From Lantana camara (taxonomy: Eukaryota > Streptophyta > Magnoliopsida > Lamiales > Verbenaceae): DNA of 64,000 nucleotides. A program made the translations under genes and the position numbers. The stretch's first letter is position 1. Every line of letters begins with the position of its first letter. Below the pieces are notes generated by a model. The model saw nothing but the letters and a program-made list of their open reading frames with translations. It was not told where the DNA came from and searched no databases. The DNA lies in contig CM074859.1 of NCBI GenBank assembly GCA_037501455.1, positions 23,255,001 to 23,319,000 on the forward strand. Reading direction: 5' to 3'. Positions 45,458-56,517 of this stretch are shown here, piece after piece.

Positions 45458-48400
45458 ATGGTTGCAACGAGATCTGGAGCTGTGGGAGGAGGAGAAAACG
45501 CCTCCCAGGATGCAAATATCGTTCTTCCCTCCACCGCTACTGGTGGAGCACCACCTCTTTCCGTCGCCGCTGGTGGGGCACCTCCCGCCGCTGGAGTGAC
45601 TCCGCCAGCTGAATCTTCTGCGCCGCCACCTGCACCGCCGGCGATGCCCATTCCCACCACCGCGGGAGGAGTTTCTCTCTCAGCTCCACCGCCGCTTGCA
45701 CAGAATTCCTGGGTCCATCCCCAGATGAATCTTGGAGTGCAAGGTTATATGATGCCTCCGCCTGGATACTCCCTTACTCCGGCGATGATGATGCCACCGG
45801 TCCAGCCATACCATGCCGGACAACTCCAGCTCCCAGTGGTGGTCCCCAGGGAGATTGAAGGAGTGGAGTTACCTCCACTGACCACCCAACAATTGAGGGC
45901 TCTATACGCCCAATGCGAGGTTCAGGCGGCCCAGGGAGCATGGGAGAGGTTTCACTCCATGTACTTCCCCTCTGGGCAGGCCACTCAGGTTGCGGCCCCA
46001 CTAGGCGGACAGCAAAACTTTCCCCTCAGAGAAGCCCAGGCTGTCCTGAGGGCACAACCACCACCACCACCAGTGAGAGAAGTGCCCCAGCAAGAGGGCA
46101 ACGAGCGTCCCTCCACGGGCAGGAATAAAGAGCCCACGGAGCGAGTGAACGAAAATGAAGGAGACTCTCATGTCTCCAGGAGGGGCTCACGAGCCCACAA
46201 GGACAAGCAAGTGGAAGTAAATCCTGACATCCTCGCGGCTGTGCAAGACCAGCTGCAGGGTCTCAAGGATATCGTGGGACAGCTCTCACGAGGGCGCTCA
46301 ACCCAGATCTCCCCTAGTCGGGATGAACGGGTTGACGCCAGGAGCACCCGCACCAAGGACCCTCCACCAAGGGTCCCCCGTCGCAAGGAGCCGGAGGAAA
46401 ACTTCGGTACGTATGAATATCACCCACTGGCGAGGGGTTCACCCCTCGTCGAAGAAGTTCTGATGGCCCAAGCAGGCATGGCCAAAGTCCCCACTTCCAT
46501 CAACCGTTACGACGGGACGACTGATCCAACTGAGCACTTGGATCATTTTGTGCATCTCATGCACCTCTACGAGCATTCCAGCCATTACTGGGCGAAAGTG
46601 TTTGTCACTTCCTTGGTAGGAATGGCTCAAGAGTGGTACAAGCGACTGCCGCCGCGCTCGATCCACTCGTATGAAGAACTGGCCGATGCCTTCCTCAACC
46701 ACTTCAATTCTTTGAAGGCACCAGTCACCGCACCCACAGCCCTTTACAACGTGGTGCAAGGTAAGAGCGAATCACTGTGCTCGTTCTTCGCCCGCTTCAA
46801 TAAGGAGATCTTGCAGGTGGAAAGGCCTTCGATGGACTTCTTGATCCCAGTGCTCTTTCAGGCTGTGGATCACAAGCAATATGTGAGCAAAAAATTTGCT
46901 GATGCCATCGTGGAGAGAAGGCCTGGGACCCTCATGGGCCTAAGAGAAATAGCCGAGCCGTTCTTCGCGCTCGAAGATATGTATGGGACGAATGGTCCCC
47001 GACATCACAGCCCGGCCCGGAACGAGCGACCTCATCACGAGCGGGGGCGAGATGTGGCCATCAAGAAGGAGCGCCCTCAAGAGCGCAGAAGGTCGCCACC
47101 ACCCCCTCGTCGATTCGAGCGAATTCCGCTCACCAGGCCAAATTCAGAAGTCTACAATCTCTCCGATAAAAAGCTCTTCAAAAGACCCATCAAAATGAGA
47201 GAAACAGACTCACTCAGGCGCTCGAACAAATACTGCGCCTTCCACAAGCAGAGAGGGCACGACACGGATGAGTGCCGGCAGTTGGAGGCTGAAATCCAAA
47301 GGCTCGTTGCAGGGGGCCATCTGAAGGAGTTTGTCCGGGTGCTCGAGCGCTACGATGAACAATGCAACGAGCGCTCCGGAAGGAGAAGAAGGAGTCCTTC
47401 CCGGTCAAAGAGCCCAAGGGGTAGGGGACCCCCTGAAAGCAGCAGCCGCCGAGGCAACAAAGGCAAAGCCCCTGAGCAAGAAAACGAGCCCTTCGCAGTC
47501 ATAAATATGATTGCAGGAGGCTCATCAGGAGGGGATTCAAACGCCTCCCGACGGAGGTACGTTCGGAGCTACAACCAACGCCCATCAGTGCCCAAGCCTA
47601 TCTACGCCATCCAGAGATCAAGCGCTCAAAGATCAAGAGAAAATGATGTAATAGGCTTTGATGATAGGGATCTAGAACATATTGTAACGCCCCATGGGGA
47701 GGGTGTAACCTCAGATTGCCCCATGGTGGTTAGTTTAGATGTTCATAACCATGTTGTAAAAAGGGTATTGGTAGATAGTGGAAGCTCCGTTAATGTTTTG
47801 CCTTACTCTACATTCTTAAAAATGAAGGTTGATCTCCCGCTCGAGCCTCTTAAAACAGCCCTCATTGGCTTTGGAGGCTCGGAAGTTGTCCCCCGAGGGC
47901 AAATACGCCTGGCTACATCATTCGGCCGAGCCCCTCAACGTAAAACACTCCTGGTGACGTACGCGGTGGTGGAGATAGACATTCCATATAACATCATAAT
48001 TGGGCGCCCCGCCCTCGTTGATTTCAAAGCCATCATCTCCACATACCACCAGAAGATTAAGTTCCCTACCTCCGAGGGGGTGGGAGAAGTGCTATGCAAT
48101 GTGCGAGAGGCTTGGGAATGTTACATGCTGTCCCTCAGAAAGCCTAAAGCGGAGAAAACCTTCCAAGTGGGCTCCACCAAGAAGTCAGTGGATTTCCCCA
48201 ATCTAGACGAGGACAGCCCAGCGCGGAAAAGGGCGAAATTGAACAAGAAGAAGAACAAGAAGAAGCGGGGAGACAACGGGGAAAATCCCCTCGAAAATGT
48301 TCCCCCAGGGACCGTTGGAGGATCGTCCTCAGAAGGAGACGAGCCGGGAGAAAGTGAACCAGCATCTGGCGATCGTTTGACGGGAAAGAAGAGGGCGCTC

Positions 48401-51400
48401 GAACTTCCTCGCCCTGAGGTAAGGATCGAACCCTCGGAAAAATTCCTTACCATTGAGCTGGAGCCTGGAAACAAAGATAAGACTACACAGATAGGCTCAA
48501 ACCTCTCAGGGCCTTCTCAGATCATGATGATTGATTTTCTAAGGGAGAACAAGGATGTATTTGCGTGGAAAGCCTCTGATCTCACAGGAATTGACCCAAG
48601 CGTCATTGTCCATAGGCTTAATGTGGATCCATCTTTCAAGCCCATCAAGCAGAAAAAACGGGATGTACATGGCTTTCGGAAAAAAGTCATTGAAGAGGAA
48701 GTTAATAAACTCTTGGAGGCTCAATATATCGAGCCCATCTTGTACCCGGAGTGGTTGTGCAACGTCGTCTTGGTGCCCAAGAACGCAAATAAGTGGCGCA
48801 TGTGCAATGATTTCACTGATCTCAACAAAGCCTGCCCTAAGGATCCTTACCCGCTGCCCCGGATTGATCAACTGGTGGATTCGACCGCTGGTTGCGAGCT
48901 CATGAGCATGATGGATGCTTTCCAGGGATATTACCAGATCTTTATGGCTCCAGAAGATCGCCCCAAGACCTCGTTCGTTGTCCATTTGGGGGTGTATTGC
49001 TTCCTAGTCATGCCCTTTGGACTTAAGAACGCCGGAGCTACATATCAGCGGCTCGTCAACAAGATGTTTGAAAGTGAAATTGGGAGGTCCATGGAGGTCT
49101 ATGTGGACGATATGATTGTCAAGAGCGAGCGCCAGGACTCCCACTTGGAAGATCTCAAGCGCACCTTTTCTATCCTGCGACAATATGGAATGAAGTTGAA
49201 CCCCTCGAAGTGCACCTTTGGAGTACAAGGGGGAAAGTTCTTGGGATACATGGTCAGTCAGAGGGGAATTGAGGCCAATCCGGAGAAGATCAAGGCCATC
49301 TTGGAAATTCCTTCCCCTCGAAATTTGCGGGAAGTGCAGGTCCTGGTAGGCAAAATCATATCGTTGAACAGGTTTATTTCGCGCTCGGCGGACAGGAACC
49401 TTCCCTTCTTCAAAATTCTGAGGAACGCACGTAACTTTGCTTGGACAGAGGAATGTGAAAGGGCGCTACAGGATATGAAAGCTTATTTATCGAGCGCTCC
49501 ACTGCTGACTAAGCCCGTCGAAGGTGAGAGATTATTCATGTATCTTTCCGTTTCTCCAGAAGCCACAAGCGCTGTTCTGATAGCTGTACGGGAGCGGAAA
49601 CACTTGCCTGTCTATTATCTGAGCAAAACATTGCAAGGAGCTGAAAAGAAATACTTGGAGATTGAGAAATTCGCGTTCGCTCTTATTAATGCCTCAAGAA
49701 GGCTAAGGCCATACTTTCAAGCGCACTCCATAACAGTTCTCACCGACCAACCCTTGAAGCAAGTGTTGTCCAAGCCGGACGTATCTGGCAGATTAATCAA
49801 GTGGGCCATCGAATTGAGCCAATTTGACCTATGCTTCGAGCCCAGGACCGCGATACAAGCTCAGGTTATGGCGGATCTGTTGGTTGAGCGTTTTGGTTTC
49901 GAGCCCACCGTTGCGGAGAATGAGGGGTTATGGGTACTGCACACAGATGGTTCCTCAACCTCTCAAGGGGGAGGAATAGGAGTGGCCCTCAGAAACCCCG
50001 ATGGGATTGAACTGGACTTTGCGATCAAGCTGGATTTCCAAGTCACTAATAATGAAGCAGAATATGAAGCCCTCGTGCAAGGGTTGAACATTGCTTTTCA
50101 GAATGGAGCCTCCAGAATCACTGCTTATGTGGATTCACAGTTAATAGCGAGCCAGATTGAAGGAACTTATGAGGCTCGAGAAACCACCATGATACAGTAC
50201 TTAAAGAAAGCCAGAGAAATTATTGGGAAGTTCAAAGAATTTCATCTACTTCAAGTGCCGCGAGGAGAAAACGAGCGTGCGGATGCTCTCTCAAAGTTTG
50301 CTTCAGCTTTAGAAGGCACTTCCGAGCGTTCTGTTACGTTCCTTAGAACTGAGGAACCTTTGATCAAAGAAAGGATCCCCACAAAGATGATCTCCATGAT
50401 TGATCCAAACGAGCCCTGTTGGCTTGACGACATCATCATTTTCCTGAGGGATGGAATCACTCCAACTGACAAGGTGGAAGCCAGGAAAGTCAGGAATAAG
50501 GCCCCTCGTTTCGCTCTGGATCCCGAGGGGAGATTGTTCAAAAAATCATTTCAAGGACCCCCGATGAGATGCCTAAGGCCCTCACAAGCGAAGGAGACAC
50601 TCGAGCTCGTACACAATGGAAGTTGTGGGAATCATTCCGGAGGGCGTGTCTTGGCAAAAAAGATTCTGAGAAGTGGGTTTTATTGGCCTACAATTCTCCA
50701 AGATGCCATTGAATTTTCAAGGAAGTGTCCCAAATGCCAATTTCATTCAAATCTCCCTCAATTGCCAGCCGCACAGATGATCCCAATAGACGTCTCTTGG
50801 CCTTTTGACCAATGGGGAATAGACATTGTGGGCCCCTTGCCTATGGCTGCGGGACAAAGGAAGTTTGTCATTTTAGCCGTCGATTACTTCACCAAGTGGG
50901 CCGAGGCTGAAGCTGTTGCAAAAATCACTTTCAAGGTTGTGAGGGACTTCATTTGGAAGAACATCATTTGTAGGTACGGCATACCGAGGGTGCTCATTTC
51001 TGACAACGGGTCCCAGTTCATAGCGGCCGACACACGAGAATGGTGTTCTGAGTTGGGTATAGAACAGCGGTTTACCTCTGTAGGACATCCACAATCCAAT
51101 GGGCAAGCAGAAGTCACCAATAGAATCATCTTGCAGCATCTGAAAACCATGCTTGAAAGCAAGAAGAGTGAGTGGGCTGAGGAGCTGCAAGGAGCGCTTT
51201 GGGCTTATCGCACAACCCCACGAGCGGCCACTGGAGAAACACCATACGCGCTCGTTTATGGGTCAGAAGCGATGATACCAGCAGAAATAGTAAATGAATC
51301 CGCTCGGGTAGGCTATTTCGAGCCTCAGCTCAACGATGGCAATAGAAGCTTGGAGTTGGACTTGCTGGATGAAAGGAGAGACCGAGCGTGGGCTAAGATT

Positions 51401-51649
51401 CACCATTATAAAGCCTCCGTGGCCCAACAGTACAACAAGCGTGTGAGGGAAAGAACTTTCCAGTTGGGAGACTTGGTTTTGAAGAAAGTGGAAGTATCCA
51501 GGCACGTGGGCAAGTTGGACCCCAATTGGGAAGGCCCATTCAAAGTCGTACAACTCAGAGCTAACAACACTTACACCCTGGAGACACTTCAAGGTGAGCG
51601 CTTGCCTCGCCCTTGGAATGCATGTAACCTCCGGCGGTTTTATGTTTAA
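45458..51649 (+). CDS. Tat-type gag-pol polyprotein, intact frame of 2063 aa
   Basis: Start chosen at the ATG at 45458 (MVATRSGAVGG), the first after the primer site; the open frame extends upstream only into leader sequence. Domains in order: Pro/Ala-rich N-terminus; gag capsid-like region near residues 350-500 (AQEWYKRLPPRSIHSYEELA); Cys-His segment YCAFHKQRGHDTDEC near 590; aspartic protease VLVDSGSSVNVLP near 770; reverse transcriptase with VYVDDMIV near 1215; RNase H; a second RNase H with LHTDGSS, NNEAEYEAL and VDSQLIA at about 1495-1620. Integrase follows with an HHCC finger (ending CPKCQFH, about 1760) and D-D-E at about 1789, 1849 and 1885. No chromodomain is seen. No stop or shift breaks the frame, so this copy may be able to move if expressed. 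Confidence 0.93.
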   Translation: MVATRSGAVGGGENASQDANIVLPSTATGGAPPLSVAAGGAPPAAGVTPPAESSAPPPAPPAMPIPTTAGGVSLSAPPPLAQNSWVHPQMNLGVQGYMMPPPGYSLTPAMMMPPVQPYHAGQLQLPVVVPREIEGVELPPLTTQQLRALYAQCEVQAAQGAWERFHSMYFPSGQATQVAAPLGGQQNFPLREAQAVLRAQPPPPPVREVPQQEGNERPSTGRNKEPTERVNENEGDSHVSRRGSRAHKDKQVEVNPDILAAVQDQLQGLKDIVGQLSRGRSTQISPSRDERVDARSTRTKDPPPRVPRRKEPEENFGTYEYHPLARGSPLVEEVLMAQAGMAKVPTSINRYDGTTDPTEHLDHFVHLMHLYEHSSHYWAKVFVTSLVGMAQEWYKRLPPRSIHSYEELADAFLNHFNSLKAPVTAPTALYNVVQGKSESLCSFFARFNKEILQVERPSMDFLIPVLFQAVDHKQYVSKKFADAIVERRPGTLMGLREIAEPFFALEDMYGTNGPRHHSPARNERPHHERGRDVAIKKERPQERRRSPPPPRRFERIPLTRPNSEVYNLSDKKLFKRPIKMRETDSLRRSNKYCAFHKQRGHDTDECRQLEAEIQRLVAGGHLKEFVRVLERYDEQCNERSGRRRRSPSRSKSPRGRGPPESSSRRGNKGKAPEQENEPFAVINMIAGGSSGGDSNASRRRYVRSYNQRPSVPKPIYAIQRSSAQRSRENDVIGFDDRDLEHIVTPHGEGVTSDCPMVVSLDVHNHVVKRVLVDSGSSVNVLPYSTFLKMKVDLPLEPLKTALIGFGGSEVVPRGQIRLATSFGRAPQRKTLLVTYAVVEIDIPYNIIIGRPALVDFKAIISTYHQKIKFPTSEGVGEVLCNVREAWECYMLSLRKPKAEKTFQVGSTKKSVDFPNLDEDSPARKRAKLNKKKNKKKRGDNGENPLENVPPGTVGGSSSEGDEPGESEPASGDRLTGKKRALELPRPEVRIEPSEKFLTIELEPGNKDKTTQIGSNLSGPSQIMMIDFLRENKDVFAWKASDLTGIDPSVIVHRLNVDPSFKPIKQKKRDVHGFRKKVIEEEVNKLLEAQYIEPILYPEWLCNVVLVPKNANKWRMCNDFTDLNKACPKDPYPLPRIDQLVDSTAGCELMSMMDAFQGYYQIFMAPEDRPKTSFVVHLGVYCFLVMPFGLKNAGATYQRLVNKMFESEIGRSMEVYVDDMIVKSERQDSHLEDLKRTFSILRQYGMKLNPSKCTFGVQGGKFLGYMVSQRGIEANPEKIKAILEIPSPRNLREVQVLVGKIISLNRFISRSADRNLPFFKILRNARNFAWTEECERALQDMKAYLSSAPLLTKPVEGERLFMYLSVSPEATSAVLIAVRERKHLPVYYLSKTLQGAEKKYLEIEKFAFALINASRRLRPYFQAHSITVLTDQPLKQVLSKPDVSGRLIKWAIELSQFDLCFEPRTAIQAQVMADLLVERFGFEPTVAENEGLWVLHTDGSSTSQGGGIGVALRNPDGIELDFAIKLDFQVTNNEAEYEALVQGLNIAFQNGASRITAYVDSQLIASQIEGTYEARETTMIQYLKKAREIIGKFKEFHLLQVPRGENERADALSKFASALEGTSERSVTFLRTEEPLIKERIPTKMISMIDPNEPCWLDDIIIFLRDGITPTDKVEARKVRNKAPRFALDPEGRLFKKSFQGPPMRCLRPSQAKETLELVHNGSCGNHSGGRVLAKKILRSGFYWPTILQDAIEFSRKCPKCQFHSNLPQLPAAQMIPIDVSWPFDQWGIDIVGPLPMAAGQRKFVILAVDYFTKWAEAEAVAKITFKVVRDFIWKNIICRYGIPRVLISDNGSQFIAADTREWCSELGIEQRFTSVGHPQSNGQAEVTNRIILQHLKTMLESKKSEWAEELQGALWAYRTTPRAATGETPYALVYGSEAMIPAEIVNESARVGYFEPQLNDGNRSLELDLLDERRDRAWAKIHHYKASVAQQYNKRVRERTFQLGDLVLKKVEVSRHVGKLDPNWEGPFKVVQLRANNTYTLETLQGERLPRPWNACNLRRFYV

Positions 51650-51954
51650 AAGCTCTTTGCAAACTCTGATGTAACAACCCTCTTTGACGGGTTCTATGTA
51701 CTTCAAATCAAAGTAAAAGGTAACATAATCTTTTTAATTTCTTTAATATTCCTGTTTCTTTGGTTGCTTGAATGAATAAGTCCCACGTCCCTCGTCTTTG
51801 CGAGCGTGGTTGGCAACTCATTCCATTGTATATGCTGTTATCTCGTATGGGTTACGCTGGCCAGCACTCTAATCCGCATGGGGGGATGCCCTCATAAGGA
51901 TAGACTGGTTACGCTAAGAACCAATTAGGCAAATTGGAAGAGGATTGCGAAGAA

Positions 51955-52290
51955 AATCCTAGTAGGCCTTGGCTGTTTCTTAAAACGCCTTGCGCTCGAA
52001 AACGGGATCTCCTACGAGAACGGATCCTAGTAGGCCTTGGCTGTTTCTTAAAATGCCTTGCGCTCGAAAACAGGATCTCCTACAAAAACGGATCCTAGCA
52101 GGCCTTGGCTGTTTCTTAAAACGCCTTGCGCTCGAAAACGGGATCTCCTACAAGAACGCATCCTAGTAGGCCTTGGTTGTTTCTTAAAACGCCCTGCGCT
52201 CGAAAATGGGATCTACCACAGAAAAAGTCCTCTTAGGCCTTGGTCGTTTCTTAAAACGCCTTGCGCTCGAAAATGGGATTCCTTGCAGAA
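51955..52290. repeat. Tandem repeat, about 62 bp x 5, inside the Tat element
   Basis: Units carry TAGGCCTTGGCTGTTTCTTA and GCGCTCGAAAA...GGGAT phrases and differ by a few bases. Non-coding arrays between integrase and the 3' LTR are usual in Tat elements. Confidence 0.85.
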
Positions 52291-52349
52291 CCAAAAAAAC
52301 GATAAGAGCCAGAGCGCTCGAATGATGGCTTCAGAATCAAAAAGGAATT

Positions 52350-52830
52350 TCACAAGTCTTGAACGAGGGCAACCATTCAGTAAGACCCTCGCACGCACTC
52401 AAGGCTTAGCCAAATTCTCCCCAAAGCAAAAGTTTATACAAGTCTTGAGCGTAGGGGCAATCTCACAGTAAGACCCTCACGATCGCTCAAGACTTAGACA
52501 AATTTTCAAGATAAATTTACAAAAGCAGAAATTTATACAAGTCCTGGGCGTAGGGGCAATCTCACAGTAAGACCCTCACGATCGCTCAAGACTTAGACAA
52601 ATTTTCAAGACTTATGTCAAAAGGATAATTTCTACAAGTCTTGAGAGGGGGGGGGGGGGGCAATCTCACCATAAGACCCTCACAAGCGCTCAAGACTTGG
52701 ACAAATTTTCAATTTCAGGAGCAGAAACAAAATTTATGCAAGTCTTGAAGGGGGGGGGGGGGGGGGGGAATCTCACAATAAGACCCCCACGATCGCTCAA
52801 GACTTAGACAAATTTTCATTGCAACAAAGG
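52350..52830. repeat. Second tandem array, about 90-110 bp units, inside the Tat element
   Basis: Units repeat the phrases GGGGCAATCTCACAGTAAGA, CCCTCACGATCGCTCAAGAC and TTAGACAAATTTTCA. Two units contain G runs: 14 G at 52647-52660 and 19 G at 52750-52768, where sister units read GCGTAGGGG. Confidence 0.85.
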
Positions 52831-53051
52831 AAGACAAATTTTCATTGCATCAAAGGAATAAAACATTCACAGGAGTATGCTACACGGTCTTATTATAAAT
52901 AAACTGAAGAACAAAGTCATGAAGAAAGAGATATTTTATTCATTGAAAAGGAAGCTTATTACAAGGCGAAAGGGCTCAAAGGCCCATGAAATTCTATTAC
53001 AAGAGAAAACAGGAAATCTGAAAAATACAGAGAACTGATGGAGGAAAAGTT

Positions 53052-55903
53052 TCAAGCGGCTGGGGCGATGTCCTCATCAACAATCACCAGAACTGGGCCA
53101 TGAACTGGGCCGTGAACTGGACCCTCAGGCTCTTGCGGATGGGCTTGCGGATCGTTGGGGGCATTGGCATCTAGAGCAGGCGCATTGGCATCTGGAGCGG
53201 GGGCGTTGGCACCTTCATCAATTGGGATTGGGGCATCCTCTACGACCGGCGCTTGTGGCTCGTTCTCGGGATCGTCGTTTTGAGCAGCATTACCCGCCGG
53301 ATGAGCATCCATGTACTCATCTTGAAGGAGCTTGACCAAGAACCCATACTCAGGCTCCGCGATGGAATCAGCAGGGTTATCGCCCTCGTCATCTTCCTCC
53401 TCACAGCGCTCGTTAAACATGAGCCCCGTGCCCTCGGCCTCTCTCATAGCAGGATCCGTCAGCCCCTTATGTATGCCTTGCTCGATGGCTAGATTAAAAG
53501 CCTTCTGAGCCTCTTCTAAGCAATGCAGGGAAGCAGCGAAATTGAAAGCCTTGGAATGGCAGAACTTGATGAGAGCCTCCTTATTTGCGCGCTCTAGGCT
53601 CCGAGGCCACTCGTTCACGGTATCGTTGAATTTGCACTCGGCCTCAAGAGCCCTTGCTTTCCAGCTTTCCCTGTCCGCCTCGGCCTTCTTGCACCGCTCG
53701 TTGGCCTGGGCCAGCTGGTTGCCCAAATTAATTCGAGCGCTTTCAACCGCTACAAAATCTTCCTTCAGCTTCCCCAATTCCTCTTCCGTTGTTTCGAACA
53801 AGCCCTTGAGGGACTCATACTTGGCAATCTCTGCATCCAGCTCATATTGGATTTGAGCCGGGTCATTCGAGCGTGCCATCTTCTTATATTTAGCTTTCCG
53901 ATCGGCGTAGATGGAGGCTCGCATTTGCACATTCCGGAGCCGGGGAAGAACTTGCTGCGTAAACAAGGGGAAAAGTGTTAGCCAGAAAGTTGGTAATTTA
54001 CAGAAATAAACAAAGGAAGCCAGGATTGAAGACTTACGGAAATTAGGGCGTGGGCCGCGTCGATGGTCACCTTCTCCACAGACTCACTGTAGAGATGCCT
54101 ATGGTCTGCTGAGAATTGAGCCCTACTGAACAAATCCCCGGTAATAGTCTGGGCGACCCAGCCCGGCCTCAGCAAAACCGGCCCGCCGTCGGGGGCGCCA
54201 GTAAAGTCTCTGTCCCCTCGACGGGGGAACTCCCACAAGTGTTCTTCCTCTGAAGAGGAAGTGTCCCCCTCGCCCCTTGGGCCCTCGACAACTTGCTTCC
54301 CTTTGCCCTTGATTGCGGCGGAGTCGGGCATTCTCTTCCTCTTGCGGGAAGGCCTGTTTGCGCTCGGAGAAGCTTCTGTTATCGCCAGTGTGGTTACTGG
54401 CCTTGTTTGCTCTGCAGGAATGGGGGGCTGAGCATCTCCCGCTCTTTCTGACCTCCCCCTGGTCTCCCTTGGGACCAATCTACGTTCCCCTCGGCCACGA
54501 GGGGGCTGCACCTCAGGGTTGGCGCTTGAACTGGCGCCTTGACTACGGGCATCCCCTCTATCGTTGCGGTTACGGGGGCGTTGGGGCTCGCGCTGTTGGT
54601 TCCCCTGTGGGGTTTGATTTCTGTTCGCATGGGCAAAACGAGCCGCTTGTCTGATTCCGCCAGCCATTTCGAGTATAGCGGCTCCTGCAAGAATGAAATT
54701 TTCAGGGGTTAGAAATATTCAAACCATTTACTCAGATTACGAGTTACAAGTACAAGAAAGAAGTTAGTATTTATTCCTATCTAAAGTTAGTGCCCTAAGG
54801 ATCTAACCGTCTCTCTCTATGTCACGAGCCGGAGGGTTGTCAAGGAAATGAGGGTCGTTGGTAAGACCACACAAGAACATGAGTTCCGCATCGTCTATCC
54901 AGTCCTTTGCTTGTATAAGGTGACCCTCGTCCCTTAGGGTTGTTGCCAGGTTTTTAGCCCAGTCTCTGGGGAGTGAGGGTGGCAAACGGCTCTTTGAGTA
55001 CGAGCCCCATTCCGTGATCACCCCAAAGCCCTCTTCTGATGGAGCCTTGACAAAGATGAATTTTTCCTTCCAATCAATGCCATAAGTGCTCGAGGGCGAG
55101 TTGATCAGCTTCATATGGGCCTTCGCTTGGACATAGTAAAAACCCGCCTCAGGAGAAGAGCGAGAGGAGCTGACCAATTGGAAAAGGGCATTGAAGTTCC
55201 GCAAATAGGGCTCGTAACCCATGGTCCTCATCAGAATTATGAAACAGGTCAGGAGGGCCAAGCCGTTGGGCACTATTTGGGATGGACACAAGCCCAGGTC
55301 ATTCAGCAAATGGGCCATTGAGACTGAGATAGGGAACCTCAAGCCTCCTGATCTCACGGTGTCCACATATACAGCCATTTCCCCGGGAGGCGGATTGTTT
55401 GCACGCTCGTGGTTTTGTGGGATTCTCCAAGTATACGGCTCGTCCCAGTAAATGGGGGCCATCATCGTCTTTACATCTCCCACAGTGACAGTGCTGGGAG
55501 TTTCATCAGGCGTGCGCTCGGTAGCCTGATAACCTGAGCCCTCCCCCTCGTTGGGTCCTTTGGATTTCTGGGTTTTCTTACTTTTGCCCTTGTCACGGGC
55601 CCTTTCTGAAGGCCCGGTTACGGCTTCCGCCACTGGAAGCGGATTTGCAACGGCCACGGTCACTCTATGGCGGTGGGGATGCGTGGCACTTTGAGTTATG
55701 GGGAGAGTGACTCCTTGTCTTTCTGCCTCCATCACCAGATCCATCTCCTCAAAGATAGGATCCATTCCGCCCGGATTTCTGTCCTCCATAGCCATTACCG
55801 CTGCCCCCAACTCTTCATCTCTGGGGGAATCGGGGGAAGAAGAACTCTCCGTGGCCATCTCTTGGATTTCACGGGCAAATTCTTCGACGTGTTGGTCGGC
55901 CAT
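53052..55903 (-). CDS. Antisense three-exon gene of the Tat element (putative gypsy-type transposon protein)
   Basis: Minus-strand exons 55903-54808, 54684-54038 and 53954-53052, with GT-AG introns of 123 and 83 bp, join in frame to 881 aa. Exon 1 starts MADQHVEEFAREIQEMATES. It holds a globular region at about residues 150-350 (MAVYVDTVRSGGLRFPISVS, YYVQAKAHMKLI) like the putative gypsy-type transposon domain (PF04195, judged by eye). Exon 2 is Arg-rich with a basic nuclear-signal-like RPSRKRKRM. Exon 3 is a long coiled coil (EIAKYESLKGLFETTEEELG) followed by an acidic Pro/Ala-rich tail with NAPAPDANAPALDANAP repeats. Its role is unknown. Gag-like, nucleic-acid binding or silencing-related roles are all open. 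All splice sites and the frame are intact in this young copy. Confidence 0.8.
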
Positions 55904-56168
55904 GGCAGAAACGGGAGATTTGGGAGTTTTTCTTGGAAGGAGATTAGGGTTCGGAAAGGCGAGAATCTGAGAGGTTATGAAATCCTAGAGTTCGAAGTCT
56001 ACGGTTAGCAAAGTTAGAAAGTCACACTGAAAATTTACCTTGAAGGTGTTTGAGAAAACTGGAGAAGAGGTTGAAGGTGCTCTGAGAACTGGAATGCGAG
56101 AGAATTCTTTTTGCAAAGGGTGCTTGAAAGTTCTGAATGCGTAAAGAATGTGGAGATTTCAGAATCCC

Positions 56169-56177
56169 TTATTTATA
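56169..56177 (-). promoter_or_regulatory. TATA box for the antisense gene of the Tat element
   Basis: On the minus strand the sequence reads CTATAAATAAG, about 265 bases upstream of the antisense ATG at 55903 and outside the LTR. It fits a core promoter separate from the LTR promoter. Confidence 0.55.
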
Positions 56178-56501
56178 GGGATGGGAGTTGGTACCGTTTT
56201 AGGCAATAAATTCAAAATGGTAATCATTTCCCGCCTAGGAAACCGCCCACTTTATGGAATCGGCACATGCTTCCCCATGCTCACGCGCCCCACGTGCACC
56301 CGTATTTAATGCTCTGACGTCTCGAGTGCTTCAGAATAGTACGAACATTTAATGCGGAAGTGATACGATCGGTCAGTTGAAAAGACCGCATTTATAGCGC
56401 AATCAGAGGAAAATTGCTCAGCACGCCAGATCCCATACGAGCGCTGCATGCAAAAGACTGAACGTATTAAAATTCTACAGTCCTTATCACTAAGGACTAC
56501 A

Positions 56502-56517
56502 GAATTGGGGGGCAAAA
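56502..56517 (+). other. Polypurine tract of the Tat element
   Basis: GAATTGGGGGGCAAAA directly precedes the 3' LTR, where plus-strand DNA synthesis would be primed. Confidence 0.75.

Noticed and set aside
52058..52471. Open frame across the tandem array
   Set aside because: It simply translates the 62-bp repeat and would be chance coding in the 3' region of the Tat element.
51955..52830. CRISPR-like regularly spaced repeats
   Set aside because: The units are diverged tandem repeats of a plant retrotransposon without unique spacers.
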